DNA from: Areca catechu
Lineage: Eukaryota > Streptophyta > Magnoliopsida > Arecales > Arecaceae
Length of the DNA stretch: 64,000 bases
Direction of reading: 5' to 3'
Assembly (NCBI GenBank): GCA_021397845.1
Contig: CM038052.1
Location: 134,173,854-134,237,853, forward strand
The notes under the pieces were generated by a model. The model saw nothing but the letters and a program-made list of their open reading frames with translations. It was not told the origin of the DNA and did not search any database. The stretch's first letter is position 1. The number at the start of each line of letters is the position of its first letter. Of the stretch, positions 1 through 10,815 are shown one piece after another. Both the position numbers and the translations under genes were made by a program.

Positions 1-992
1 CTCCATGTAGCAACCATCGCTTTCTTTTTCTTTTTCTTGAAAGTTTTCTTTAGTACAGTCCGGATGGATGTGCCCGGGCTTTTTACATTCATAGCATGTG
101 GGCATTTGTTCTTTGTCTTTTTCTCTATCCTTGTCCTTGTCCTTGGAGTGCTCACCTTGTTTATGGAATTTTCTATAGTATTTTCCTTTCTTCTTTTCCA
201 TAAACCTTCTAAATCTTCTCACGACCATAGAAATATCTTCATCTTCCAAGTCATCTTCAGAGGAGGAGCATTCATTTTTTGATTCCTCACTTTCTTTGAA
301 TCTGCTTTGAAGGCTATCATTTTCTTCTTCTTCTAATCAACATCAGTCCTATGCTGCATGCCTAGCTCATGTGTGATAAGAGAACCCATCAGTTCATTTA
401 GAGGTAAGATCTTTAGTTCTTTAGCTTCCTGGATGGTAGTCACTTTGGGATCCCACTTGTTCGGAAGTAATCTGAGAATCTTCTATACTAGATCAGCATT
501 TGAATAAACCCCGTCAAGACTTTTCAAACCATTAATAATATCTATAAAATAAGTAAACATGGCAGAGATAGTTTCATTTTATTCCATTTTGAAAAGTTCA
601 TAACTATGTACAAGAAGATTAATCTTCGAAGTCTTCACTTGGAAAGTTCCAACGTGGGTCACTTCGAGTTTATCCTAAATTTCCTTTGTAGAAGAGCAAG
701 TGAAAATTTGATTGAACTCATTAGCATCCAAAGCATAGTATAATAGATTCATAGCTTTGGCATTTAATTTCCCTATCTTTATGTTGTGTTCATCCCAGTC
801 CTCTTCAGGCTTTGGGACATCCATGCCATTAATTTTGATCATGGGAATATATGGCCCTTTTAGAATGACCTTCCATAAATAAAATTGATAGCTTGAATAT
901 AGATTTTCATTTTAGCTTTCCAATAGGAATAATTTGTGCCCGTGAAGAGTGGAGGTCTATTGGTAGATTGGCTGATGGGTTCGGTTACTAGG
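1..992 (-). pseudogene. Ty1/copia SIRE-like gag fragment
   Basis: Read on the minus strand this is the N-terminal and middle part of a copia gag (capsid-like) protein. Near the right end is a stretch beginning PLFTGTNYSYWKAKM, typical of the start of SIRE/Tork gag. Near positions 57-105 is a zinc knuckle of the form CX2CX4HX4C (CYECKKPGHIHPDC). It aligns by eye with gag of the plus-strand element at 15303-16220, including shared antisense shadow frames. The frame has several stops and the left part runs out of the window. The 5' leader and LTR expected on its right are replaced by an unrelated LTR-like block. Family call is firm; the exact right edge is not. Confidence 0.8.
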
Positions 993-3380
993 GCGGAAGC
1001 ATGGATTTCAAAATATTATGAAATCATAACCTAACCCTTTATCCCAAGAACACCTTATTAAGAACATAAATCATAAAAAATATAAATTAGAGTTTAAACA
1101 CCAACCTCGATCGCAAAAATCCAATTCAATGTAGAAACCTTAATCTGGTCTTTCTGATCTGCTCACCAGGCACCCAAGTGTTCACCCTCCAACGGTGATC
1201 CACACAAGGCTTTGATCAAGATAAATGCACCGCTTCAAAACCGGTTCCTTCAATTAGACCTCTAAGGCCTAATTTAATTCAACCAGAAACTCCTCTTATT
1301 TGGACTGATATTCCTCCTATCAACCTTTCTTTCCTCCTCTTTCTTCCTCTTTCCAACGCCTGTAAGATCACTCAAATAGGACTCTCTTAACCAAAGTTAA
1401 GAGCTTCTCTTAATTTGACTAGAGATCTTTTAGGACAAAGAAAGAGAATGCAGGAAAGAAATGTTTTTCAGAATAAAAACTCCGAACACCATTCCCTGGG
1501 CGCCCATCTCCTTAAATAGCAATATGAGGGATGCTTTAAGACATCTCTTCCATGCCATAAGACATGTCCTTTCTAATAGAACGTGTCCCTTATCCAGACA
1601 ACACTTCTCTTTGTTCAAAACTTAAGAGAATTAAAACAGAAGGACTCTTCGGATAAAAAAAACTTTACGAAGAGTCGCTTCCTTTTATTTCTGTTGCATG
1701 AATATCCTTGCATCATGGCCACCCATCAGCCATCAAATGGCCTCCTTTATCCACGCCAAATGCCATATGGTGTGAAACACCAAGGGGCGTGAAGGAAGAG
1801 TCCACGCCCCTTGTCTTTCTTGCTTTGACGGGTCATAGGAAATGGCTCATGAAAAATATCAAAGACTTATCTGCAAGGGGCGGCAAGGATGATGGTTTAT
1901 ATGGTCCTTTACTGTGTTTCAACAGCAGAAGGACTCTTCTAATATGGCACCTCTTCATAAAATTTTTTAACGTAACTATTACGTAGAAATAGTTTGACCC
2001 AGTCAAACCTTTAGGCACTTAATTTAGGATAGAGTCCAATCTGAATTAAACCAGCCATGTGGCTGATTTAAAAGTCCAATCCCTTGGTTAACTAGCCAAG
2101 GGTTAGCCCAACACATGAGCCTAAATTGATTTAGCCTTAATTATACCAAATCAGCCCAAATCGGAACCCGATTCGAACCTAATTCGAATCAAGGTGCAAT
2201 GGTTTGCAACATGTGCTAGCATGTTCATCTTGCAAACATAGTTTAATCCAATTAAACCCTTAATCAATTCCCTTTGTGTGTGACCCATTGGGTTCCACAT
2301 CTAGCCAGCAGTGGGTTGGGTGCGATTTGACCTAATTTGATTTAGGCTTTAACCTAGCTGATTTAGGTCAAATTGAGCTAACCCAATTGATAATTAGAAT
2401 TCTTTCTAATTCTTGATCTAATTAAACTCTTTATTAAATCAAAAACCCACAAGGTAAGATTGACATCTAGCAATGTATCATGCCTACCCAGAAGGTGTGG
2501 AATTTTAGTAAAAATATCAAAAATACCCTTCAGTGAAATTTACCGTGCAATTCAATCCTTCGATCAGCTTGCATCCTGAATATGACTTTGGATATGGAAC
2601 CATGTCAAATCCAATATCACATTCAATTCTTTCTCAATTTAATAATGATGATTCAAATGATGAAATATTAGAAACTATTTCTAATATTCATACTTTGATC
2701 AAAGTTTTCCTGAATCACCATTTGATCGAAATCAGCTGGATGTGATCTCCTCTTACTAAGGTTGAACGATTCCTTGTTCGACCTACTCACAACCTCCATA
2801 TACAATTCACCATATCCAGTATCCCCTGTACATGACTCAATGTCATGAATAAGTGTAAACCAAAATATGGGTTCATGCATACAAGGCACTATGGTAGTCT
2901 CAGGTCAAAGGATTACATGTACTACTCCCTCTATGAAAACCATCTATTGACAAGTAGATAAGACTCCATTAGATGTTTTCAAGTCGGATCAAATTCAGTG
3001 AACTCATTCTCTAATGAGCACCCATGTCCTTGTATTAGTATCCTACACAAGTAATTGTAAGATCAATTACCCTCATTAATGAGCATACAAAGGATATGCT
3101 AGTCTTTCTGAAAACATTGATCCCCTACTCAATGTCCCTTTGACTAGAAATACTTAAGATTAGGATTTTTAGGTTTTAAGTCTTACTAGTATGATCTCAT
3201 CTTAACCCTTAAAACCATAGCCCTAGTCTATGGGGTTTATCATATTATAAATCTAAGACACAGCGTATGATGAAAAGATGCCTTTTAATATATATAATTG
3301 TCAATACAAAGTTTGGAAGTTTTTAGGATATCCCAATAAAATTACAAGTTTTAATTGGCTTGCAGGGCATAATCCTTTCA
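993..3380 (-). repeat. LTR-like non-coding block, probably a copia (Tork/Angela-like) LTR
   Basis: About 2.4 kb with no convincing coding sequence between two retrotransposon fragments. Read on the minus strand it starts TGAAAGGATTATGCCCTGC, which resembles the start of Angela-type LTRs, and it ends near the GCTTCC close to position 1000. The flanks belong to different elements (copia gag on the left, gypsy RT on the right) and no target duplication is seen, so this is not a simple solo LTR. The class is inferred from general appearance. The left edge is uncertain by about 20 bases. Confidence 0.4.
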
Positions 3381-4500
3381 GCTTCAAATGGTCCAAATGA
3401 TCCTCCTGGGTCCTGCTATATATAAGAATATTATCAAAGTCAATTTTGACAAACTTTCTTATAAATAATCGTAAGACTTGGTTCATAATCCGCATAAAGG
3501 TGCTAAGAGCATTGGACAATCCGAAAGACATCACTACCTATTCAAAAAGACCCTCCTTGGTCTTAAATGCAGTCTTCCACTCATTCCCAGGTCTAATCCT
3601 AACCTGATGATAGCCAGTCTTAAGGTCAATCTTTGAAAATACTGTTGCTCCGGCATATCTAACATATCGTCCAAACGGGATATGTGAAACCTATATTTTG
3701 TTGTGATCTTATTAATGGCATGACTGTCAATACATATCCTCTAAGTGTCATCTTTCTTAGGGGTCAATAATGCGGGAACTGTACAAGGGCTCAAACTTTT
3801 CCTAATAAATCTTTTCCTAAGGAGGTCCCCTACTTGTCTTTGTAATTCTAGGCGTTCGGTAGAGTTCATCCTATAATGTGGGAGGTTGGGTAGTGTTGCT
3901 CCTGGGACTAAATCAATGGTGTGTTGGATGTCCCTAAGTGGTGGAAGGTGGTCAGGTAGGTCATTTGGAAACACATCCTTAACATCCTCTAATACTTTAA
4001 CCACTTCCTGAGGGTGTTCTTTCTGGAAAGGCTCTTGAGTTTCTTTAGTGGTTAAGATCCAAACAGGTGTACCCTTAGTGAGCCCTTTCTCAATTTTCTT
4101 CATGGTTATCAGGTTGACTCCAGTCTTCTTTTCCTTTAGGTAGCTCGATCCTCTCTTAACAGTGTCCTTAGGTTCTTTCCAAAGTGCATGAATGCACAAG
4201 AATTAGATCAGCCATAAAGGGTTGCATCATGGTCAAATAACCAGGGTCGACCTAAGATGATACTACTCACTCCCATTGGTAGGACGTCATACCACACTTT
4301 CTCCCGATAGGACTGCAATTGGATTTGGACTAGACACCTAAGCTTGATAGGAATTGAGGTGGAGTCTATCCAAGAAACCTTATAGGGATTTGGATGGGGA
4401 ACTATGGATAAGCCTAAAATTTTGATAGCACTAGTGGATTTGGCATTCACACAACTCCCACTATCTATGATTATCTTACATACCTTATCCCCTAACTTGA
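3381..4500 (-). pseudogene. Gypsy A protease and partial reverse transcriptase
   Basis: Minus-strand pol fragment. The aspartic protease active site DSG lies at 4457-4465 (IIIDSGSC), followed by the flap-type motif SIILGRPWLFDHD near 4225-4270. After it comes the RT entry region (DIQHTIDLVPGA, near 3900-3940) and the fingers and palm. The RT catalytic box, YFDD in the related copy B, reads DFDN here, which would abolish polymerase activity. Stops and frameshifts separate the pieces, and homology ends abruptly at about 3381 just after the ILIYSRT segment. This protein would mature the polyprotein and copy the RNA; here it is a relic. Confidence 0.85.
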
Positions 4501-4689
4501 CAAAGGTTTGTAGGATGTTAGTCCTACGCTAATCTTCCTAGGTCTCAGTCTGGGTAAGGATGCATCTAACTACTCCCAAAAGGTCATGCTCTACAAGATC
4601 CTCATCACCTTCATACTCATCTGCCAAATTATCCTCAGCCTGATATACTTCCTCAATATAATCATCTAGGGGCTTTATGGGTTCAGACT

Positions 4690-5934
4690 CATTCTCTGCT
4701 AATTCTCCTATGTGCAAGGCTTTATTTGGGCAATTGCTAGCATAATGGCCTATCTTATGACATCTGAAACAAGAAGCATTAGGGTTTTGGGTTCTCTGAA
4801 CTTCTGGTGCTTTACCCCTATCATCTCTGTGGGTCAGAGGTATACTAGGGTTTGGTCAGTTTGGTCGCAACTGACTTGGTCCTGGCTACTGACTAAGTGC
4901 ACTAGTTTTTGGGGGTTCTGGTCTACGATAAATTGGTCTCCTATTAAATCTCTCAGCATCTCGTGCTACCTGGTAGGCTAGCTCTAAATCTTGGACTTCT
5001 CTCAAGAACAACTCCTTCTGGATCTCTTCCCTTAATCTGGCTCTGAACCTAGACAGGGTAACTGATTTAAACTCATCGACATTGCATCTCATCACAAACT
5101 CATCAAATTTTGTAATGTACTCAGTTACACTCTTGGTCCCCTGGGTCAATCTCTACCACCGGTCTAAAAGTCTTTGGTGGTAGGACATGGGAAGGTACTT
5201 CTCTCTAAGTCTAAGCTTCATTGCCCTCCAAGTTACTATGGAAACATCACCTCTTTGTCAAATGAACCTTTTGACATTTCCCTAGTACAGCTTGGCCTAA
5301 CGGACTAACCTAAGCTTCGCAAATTTGCACTTTCTCTCCTCAGTCATGTCGCACCACTCAAAATACTGATCCATCTCTCCCTCCCAGTCTATATAAACCT
5401 TAGGATCTAGATTTCCATCAAAAGTGGGTGCTTCCAACCTAATGTTCCTAAGGGTTCGGTCATCATGGTCCATTTGATCCTGATTGGGTCTCCTAGGATT
5501 TGGCTTATAAGCTGGGTCATGGTGTGCTCTCCTAGGGTTCGGGTCATGGGCTCGATCAGGGTTGGGTCTCCTAGGGTTGGCTCAAAGAAAGGGTCTTGAT
5601 GAGGCCTCCTAGGATTGGATTTAGGGAAAAGGTCTTGATGTGGAGCCCTTCTAGGGTTGATAGGTATATCAAACTCTGGTTCAGGCTCTAATTCATTCTG
5701 GACTTCATGGGTTCTTCCAAGGGTATGAGCCTCTAATCAGTCAAGCCTAGCAGTGATGAGGGTCATCTGATCAGTCATGCTTTGGTTGGTTTGTGCCAAT
5801 TGGTCAGTCAGGTTTTGGTTCAATCGGGCTATTTGATCATTCAGGGTTTTCATCAAGGTCTCAAAATTTTGGTCCATGGTTGCACTCGATTAAGCTTGGG
5901 TTTGTTGGTAGGGTGCTCTTGATCTAGTTGCCAT
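4690..5934 (-). pseudogene. Gypsy A gag
   Basis: Minus-strand gag of the chromovirus, with the start taken at the ATG at 5934 (MATRSRAPYQQTQ) because the same start is found in copy B at 57627. An early stop follows after about 14 codons. Next come a Q/N-rich helical segment, Arg/Pro-rich repeats, the retrotransposon gag core near 5149-5470, and a zinc knuckle CFRCHKIGHYASNC (CX2CX4HX4C) at about 4730-4772. An acidic linker leads into protease. Gag would form the particle and bind RNA. Stops and frameshifts show it is not functional. Confidence 0.8.
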
Positions 5935-6818
5935 GCACACACAGACTCAAACTCAGGCTAGGGGTTTGCTAGACCTAGTAGCTCAAGTAAGGTGAGTTGA
6001 CTAGGTACAACCAAATCAACAGCTATCCTGTCCACTGGCCAAGTAAGAGGTGGATCTGTGGGAGGCTCCCCCAGCTCTTGCTGGGTCCTAATTAAAAACC
6101 ACAAGAACCACTTAGGGTGTTTACCACTTGATCCCTAGCCTAGACACCAGCTTTCAGAAATAGATGCAGGAGTGGGTGCACTAGTTTTCCCAAATGACTT
6201 GAACTAGACACAGGCATGTCCCTAGGAATTAGAATACTACTCAGTTTTAATTAAGGATTATGTTTGCTATGCAGGATGGTGGTTTTGGGCTAAGGACAGG
6301 TAATTAAATCCTGCCCCCATGTCATATTGATGCCCTTAAATCGATTTACCATGAGATGTGTGCAAACATGCATATGAACCCTAAATTCAGGTGCAGATTT
6401 TTGTATGTTGCAGTTCAGAAGTGGGGCAGAGAAGTGATATATATTAATCTCAGAGAATTCTAAAAAAATCACAAAACTCTCCTAGCTCATAGATGATATA
6501 CTAGATGAAAGGAAATTAAAAAATAAAATCTGTGCTATGTTAGGAAATTCCTGGAACATAGACATGCTAACAAGATAGAACAGCAAAAATTTTAAATATG
6601 CCAGATTCCAATGATGCAAAACTATTCTTTAGGATTTAAAACTTATCTTCTTGTGTTCCCCTTCAAGGATCAATCACATCGGCACCCCTACACGCCATAG
6701 AAAATCCCCGTTGAATGGGATGTAAGGGTCTTGTAGCCTTTCTTTTTTCTATGACCGGACGGCCATGGTGAAGCACCCAATCCAAGTACTGAAGAAGATG
6801 CTAAGCCCTAACCTACCA

Positions 6819-6831
6819 TGCTCTGATACCA
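6819..6831 (-). other. Primer binding site of gypsy A
   Basis: The minus strand reads TGGTATCAGAGCA, complementary to the 3' end of plant initiator methionine tRNA, three bases inside the LTR edge. This fixes element orientation and the inner LTR boundary. Confidence 0.85.
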
Positions 6832-7570
6832 ATTTGATGCGGGATGAAATGGATTGATGCAATCTAGGAGAAGATAGTAGTAACTAAATGAAAAATGAAG
6901 TGAAACTAGGATACTTTTCCAATTAAAAAAAAATAGAAATTTTTATGAAGGGATTTGCATGTTAAACTAGACTTGAATGAGAACCTTCAAAGTAGTATTG
7001 AGAAAAGATCTTTGTGGCTAAGAAACCACATAGGCTAGGGCTTAGTTACTCTAATATCTCAGATCTGAAAGTATTGAAAGAGGGTACGCAGTCATTAACA
7101 TTTCAGTGATTGAAGGGTTATACTCAAGGATGAAGCTCTTGGATGACAAGGAGATTCTTCTAGATGGTAGGACTTCTTGTCTCTGTTTCTTATCTTGAAA
7201 GACCTTCTTCTTTGGAACTTGAAAATCCCGAGGATCCTACACAAACTATATTAGAGTCAAAAAGGGAATTGAAAGGTAGAATACTAATGAAATGAAGGTT
7301 GATGTTGAGAAGAAGTTTTGGTGGAGTGGAAGTAGCTTGGCCTCCTTTGTATGGTCTCCTTGCACCTTGGAAGATGGAATGGAATGATTGGATGGAATGG
7401 AAAATATGCTAATGGCTCTTGGCATGGAAGATGTTTTTTTTTTTTTTTTGAAGTAGCTAAGGCCTCTCACCCACTCCCTCTCGGAGGACATTTGATAACA
7501 CAAATGGAAGGGAAGAAATTCAACTTTTCATTCATATCATCATCACCTTTACAAGCGAGCTTGGAGTAGT

Positions 7571-7578
7571 ATTTATAA
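7571..7578 (-). promoter_or_regulatory. Probable TATA box in gypsy A LTR
   Basis: TTATAAAT on the minus strand, in GC-richer surroundings in the middle of the LTR. This is the position expected at the U3/R junction. Prediction from sequence only. Confidence 0.5.
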
Positions 7579-7596
7579 GCCTCCAAGGAATTTTTG

Positions 7597-7712
7597 AAAA
7601 TTCGAAATACATGGAGCTTTTCATGGGAAGTTGCTAGCTTTAAGGGTGGAAATTCGAAATACATGGAGCTTTTCATGGGAAATTGCAACCTTAGCTAGCT
7701 ATAAGGGTGGAA
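7597..7712 (-). repeat. Direct tandem duplication inside LTR A
   Basis: Two adjacent copies of about 55-60 bases sharing 'attcgaaatacatggagctt', 'ttcatggga' and 'taagggtgga' (7597-7650 and 7651-7712). The counterpart LTRs of B do not show it, so it arose within this copy or lineage. Confidence 0.8.
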
Positions 7713-8180
7713 CCTTGGCCGACTCCTTTGAATTTGAAATCCTCTTGGCGATGTGGCATGTGGTGATGTGGCTTGATGAGGTGTACACCAAGTGGTTGAC
7801 ATGGCACCCAATAATGCTTACTGAGGTAGCATCAAGCTTGGATTAATTTGTTTGAGTGGTTGAATGCATCCAATCTTCAAGTGAGCTTGCTTACATTGAA
7901 CCAATTCCAAACCTCTCTTGGACCCAACTACTAAACTCACTAAATACAAGATCAATTTGACCCTAATTGGACTCAAAAATCCAAATGGACTGAAAAGAAA
8001 CCAAATTTAAATAAACCCAACCCTAATTACATACTCAAATTCAATTAAAGAAGTAAAATTACTCTATTTACAAGACGCAAGTTCAATGAAAGAATTAAAG
8101 CCATACTGAATTAGATTGAAGCCTCTTTCGAACTTTGGTGCCCGCACCATGGAGGGGGATCGTTTAGATCTTTTTCCCCA

Positions 8181-8522
8181 TCATGGTATGACGGCCGACT
8201 TCAGGTGTTGAGAGCTTTGGCCCTCCGGGGAAAGCCGCTCTTCAGGGGAAGGTAGGACAGACCGATGATGATGGTCTCCACTCCCCCGGAACCGGTGATT
8301 ACGTCTAGAAGTGGCTGGTAAATGCCCCATCTGAAGGGCTACATCTTGAAAGTTTTGAACCATAGTCATCAGGGTATCGACTTAGTTCAGAAGGGCTTCG
8401 AATTGTTGCTGTCCGACCATCAACATGGGGGTCAGGATGTTATCATCCACCGGGGGGTCGTTCCTCCGCATGGGAGGATGACTCCTACTTGCTGAGACAT
8501 TCTGTGTTCTTCCTTTCGCCAT
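8181..8522 (-). pseudogene. N-terminal gag of Tat-like gypsy
   Basis: Begins at the ATG at 8522 (MAKGRTQNVSASRS) and runs, with one internal stop near the middle, to a stop at 8181. It is low in hydrophobic residues and rich in His, Arg, Ser and Pro (GSGDHHHRSVLPSPEERL), like the poorly conserved N-terminus of Tat gag proteins that precedes the capsid core. The core itself is absent because gypsy A abuts at 8149. Assignment rests on position after the Tat-type leader, not on a conserved domain. Confidence 0.55.
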
Positions 8523-8639
8523 TGTGGCTTCTCTTCACTTTCCTTTCACGAAGAGGGGGCTTCTGTCGATTAGTCAGCTTGGGTCAGCGCAGATTGCTAA
8601 GTCTAATCTTTATCTTTATCGAAATACCCCGCTCTCCCC

Positions 8640-8655
8640 CTACCCGGCATGCCAA
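8640..8655 (-). other. Tat-type leader / putative primer binding site
   Basis: The minus strand reads TTGGCATGCCGGGTAG directly next to the LTR end at 8658. A close match lies at 61845-61860 in the other Tat-like element. The tRNA used was not identified. Confidence 0.5.
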
Positions 8656-8657
8656 TT

Positions 8658-9268
8658 TGTTGTCGTAGAACCTTCGCTGGACTAGGCTGAGTTGCCGAAC
8701 CACTGGTCTGCTCCTCTTGGCACCTACAAAATAGGTCCCTTGATTAGATTCTCTCCGATGGGGGACACTCCAATGTCTAAGTCAGGAAGAGGTTCCAGCA
8801 ACAGAATGGAAAGTTCTCTGAGAAGGTAGGAAGATAGCAAGAGTGTTATCGTGTCAAACTCACCTTGAGTGTCCCCTCTTACTAGTATTTATAATAGTTA
8901 GGCATTGGCCTGGGTTGGGCTTAACTTGCCCCTGGTTATCATGCAATTGGTTAACCTTGCCCCACGTACAATGAGGGGTAGTTGCTGTTTGTCCAGGGAT
9001 GGTTGTCGCACTATTATGGCCAGTCCAGATTTATCGGATAGTGGGGCTATCGATCGTGCAGCCAGCCCGAAATGGCTGGGGTTTGGGATGGTGGTTACGC
9101 TTCAGGCTGCAACAGCCATCCCCTCATTTGGGGTTTATGATAGATTGGAGATTTGTCTCGGGCCTTCTTCTCGGATTTCTTAAGGTCAGTCATCTTCGGA
9201 CTTCGTTGGTGGAGTTAACTTCGGACTTCTTCGGGTCAGTCATCTTCGAACACTACTCTAATACTAGT
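8658..9268 (-). repeat. Truncated 5' LTR of Tat-like gypsy
   Basis: Begins with TGTTGTCG at 8658 (minus strand ends CGACAACA). The outer end is lost where the copia LTR starts at 9269. A probable TATA box, ATTATAAATA on the minus strand, is at 8886-8895. Confidence 0.6.
8886..8895 (-). promoter_or_regulatory. Probable TATA box in Tat-like LTR
   Basis: Minus-strand ATTATAAATA about 230 bases from the inner LTR end, a usual U3/R distance. Prediction only. Confidence 0.4.
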
Positions 9269-10815
9269 TGTTGCCTAGGTGGTCTTTCCAAGAGGAGGTG
9301 AATTAGGAATTTAAAAAGTTTAAGCAATTATGTGCTCTTTGAAAATTCCTTGAAGTGTTAAGTGCTGTAATTGAAAAAATTAAAAGCAGAAGCAAGATAT
9401 AAAAAGAATGCACAACACAAACACAATAAATTTTATAGTGGTTCGGAGCAACCCAGCTCCTACATCCACTATCCAAGATTACCACATGGGATTTCCACTA
9501 TATCCCCCACTAGAATATAGTCGAATTATTTTGACAGGCTCACAATCCAAACCTCTACACTTTGGTTTTTAAACCGGGCTCACCAAAGAAACCCAACACT
9601 TGGTTTTAACAAGATCACCAAGAATTCAACACTTGGTTTTAACACAGGCTAACCAAGAGCCTATTTGGTTTTTAAATTGGGCTCACCAATAATCCAACAA
9701 TTCAAAAAGAATTGTAAAGAAAAAGTAACAAAATAATAAACAAAATTTTGTTGGATGGTTGCCGATACAGCTCAAGAGAAGCCCTCTTAATTACACTGTA
9801 ATGCACTTCTATGGCTTCTTCAGCTTCTTCAATGAATGCTTCAACCTTCTGATGAGAGTTGGTGAAGGCTTGAAGACTATCTTGAATACTCTTGCAGTGC
9901 TCTCTAGCTCACAAGCTCAAGTAAGCATTAAACATTCATTAACCTTTTCAAAAGTTATCCCAAACCTTCTTTTATAGAGTCTTGCACTCTTCTTAGATGA
10001 TTTTAGTCATTGTAGAATGTTGGGATGTGACACTTGACCATTGGAGCACATTTTTTATTCAAATTTTAAGTTCTGGAACTAGCCGTTATAAGCCTGAAAT
10101 TGACCTTCGAGTCAGCTTGGATCCATAGAGTAGTTCTGGTCGAGTTGCCTCTCTTCATTCTAGTCGGCTCGGTTGCACAATATTATGTTTCCTCACTCTA
10201 TAAGAACCGGCTCGGTTGGCTATTGTTCTCAGAATATTTTTTCTGGACTCTGGAGGAGTCAGCTCGACTTTTGAAGGGTCGACTCTGATGTCTGACTGAA
10301 TGATAGAGTCAGCTCAGACTACCTTCGGGTTGGCTCGCTTGTTTGATTCAAAAATGGTACTCTAGACGAGTTGGCTTGGGTCCCTTCGAGTCAGCTCTAA
10401 TATTTGCATGCCAGAAATCTTCATGTGTGCCATATGCCAGAGTCGGCTCTCTTTTTCTCAAGTCAGCTCTGATGAATTCTTTAGTGAATTGTCAGTTTTT
10501 CTTCAGAAATCATCCAGCAAGTCTTCAAAGTCTCAAGATGCCTTCAAACTTCTAACCATATTTCTAAAGAATTTTAAGCTTGAAACACATCTAGAGGTGA
10601 CCCTTTTTCATGATTTTTAATTTACCTTTTCTTTGGGTTCTTTACATGAATCACTTACAACACAACTCATTTCAAAAACTAAGGATGTAGGAGTTGTAAT
10701 TGAACATTAGAATCATCCTACAAAAACTTGTAAAACACTTGAAGAGTTAGTTGTTAGTAAAATAAATGCATGCTCCAATATTTTGTTATCATCAAAATCA
10801 CTTATGGGGTCAACA
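9269..10815 (-). repeat. Minus-strand LTR of copia F family (1547 bp)
   Basis: Runs from TGTTGCCTAGG to GGGGTCAACA and is the reverse complement of the F 5' LTR (13603-15256) by eye, including the array of GAGTCGGCTC-type motifs at about 10100-10470. The flanking five bases (CTAGT left, AAAAT right) do not match. The flanks belong to different elements: Tat LTR left, copia G reverse transcriptase right. It is therefore not a clean solo LTR. With the F LTR it forms a 1.5-kb inverted pair around copia G. Confidence 0.85.
9970..9977 (-). promoter_or_regulatory. Probable TATA box in copia LTR
   Basis: CTATAAAA on the minus strand; the matching place in the F LTR (14545-14552) also has CTATAAAT. 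Conservation between copies supports a core promoter. Confidence 0.5.

Larger units (their letters stand above)
3381..8149 (-). mobile_element. Ty3/gypsy chromovirus A, 5' half
   Basis: Minus-strand gypsy element keeping its 5' LTR (6835-8149), primer binding site, gag, protease and the start of reverse transcriptase. It is cut off inside RT at about 3381, so the rest of RT, RNase H, integrase and the 3' LTR are missing. Gag, protease and RT align with element B (51516-59799). The LTRs are the same type but clearly diverged, so A is a second, probably older, copy of the family. The five bases right of the LTR are TGGAG; the partner duplication would lie beyond the lost 3' end. Many stops make it inactive. 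Confidence 0.85.
6835..8149 (-). repeat. 5' LTR of gypsy A (1315 bp)
   Basis: Bounded by TG at 6835 next to the primer binding site and by CA at 8148-8149. On the minus strand it starts TGGTGCGGGCACCA, a near-perfect terminal palindrome also found in B. Internal blocks (the 'ggatgacaaggagattc' area near 7140, the 'gaccttcttctt' area near 7200) match the B LTRs by eye. It holds a T16 run at 7434-7449 and a short direct duplication at 7597-7712. Confidence 0.85.
8150..9268 (-). mobile_element. Tat/Retand-like gypsy, 5' end only
   Basis: Minus-strand remnant holding the start of gag, a leader and part of the 5' LTR. The leader starts TTGGCATGCCGGGTAG just inside the LTR; nearly the same sequence follows the LTR of the plus-strand Tat-like element at 61845, which supports the class. 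The left side is cut by gypsy A and the right side by a copia LTR at 9269. Confidence 0.65.

Noticed and set aside
37..282. Plus-strand 81-codon frame rich in Phe and Leu
   Set aside because: It is the antisense shadow of the copia gag zinc-knuckle region; a homologous shadow exists at 15893-16201 opposite F gag.
1583..2018. Short overlapping frames on both strands
   Set aside because: They are under 100 codons, mutually overlapping, without known motifs, and lie in an LTR-like block.
7434..7449. Poly-T run as SINE or LINE tail
   Set aside because: It is internal to a gypsy LTR; no RNA polymerase III boxes or target duplications around it.
9269..10815. Clean solo LTR
   Set aside because: The flanking five bases differ and the two sides belong to different elements.
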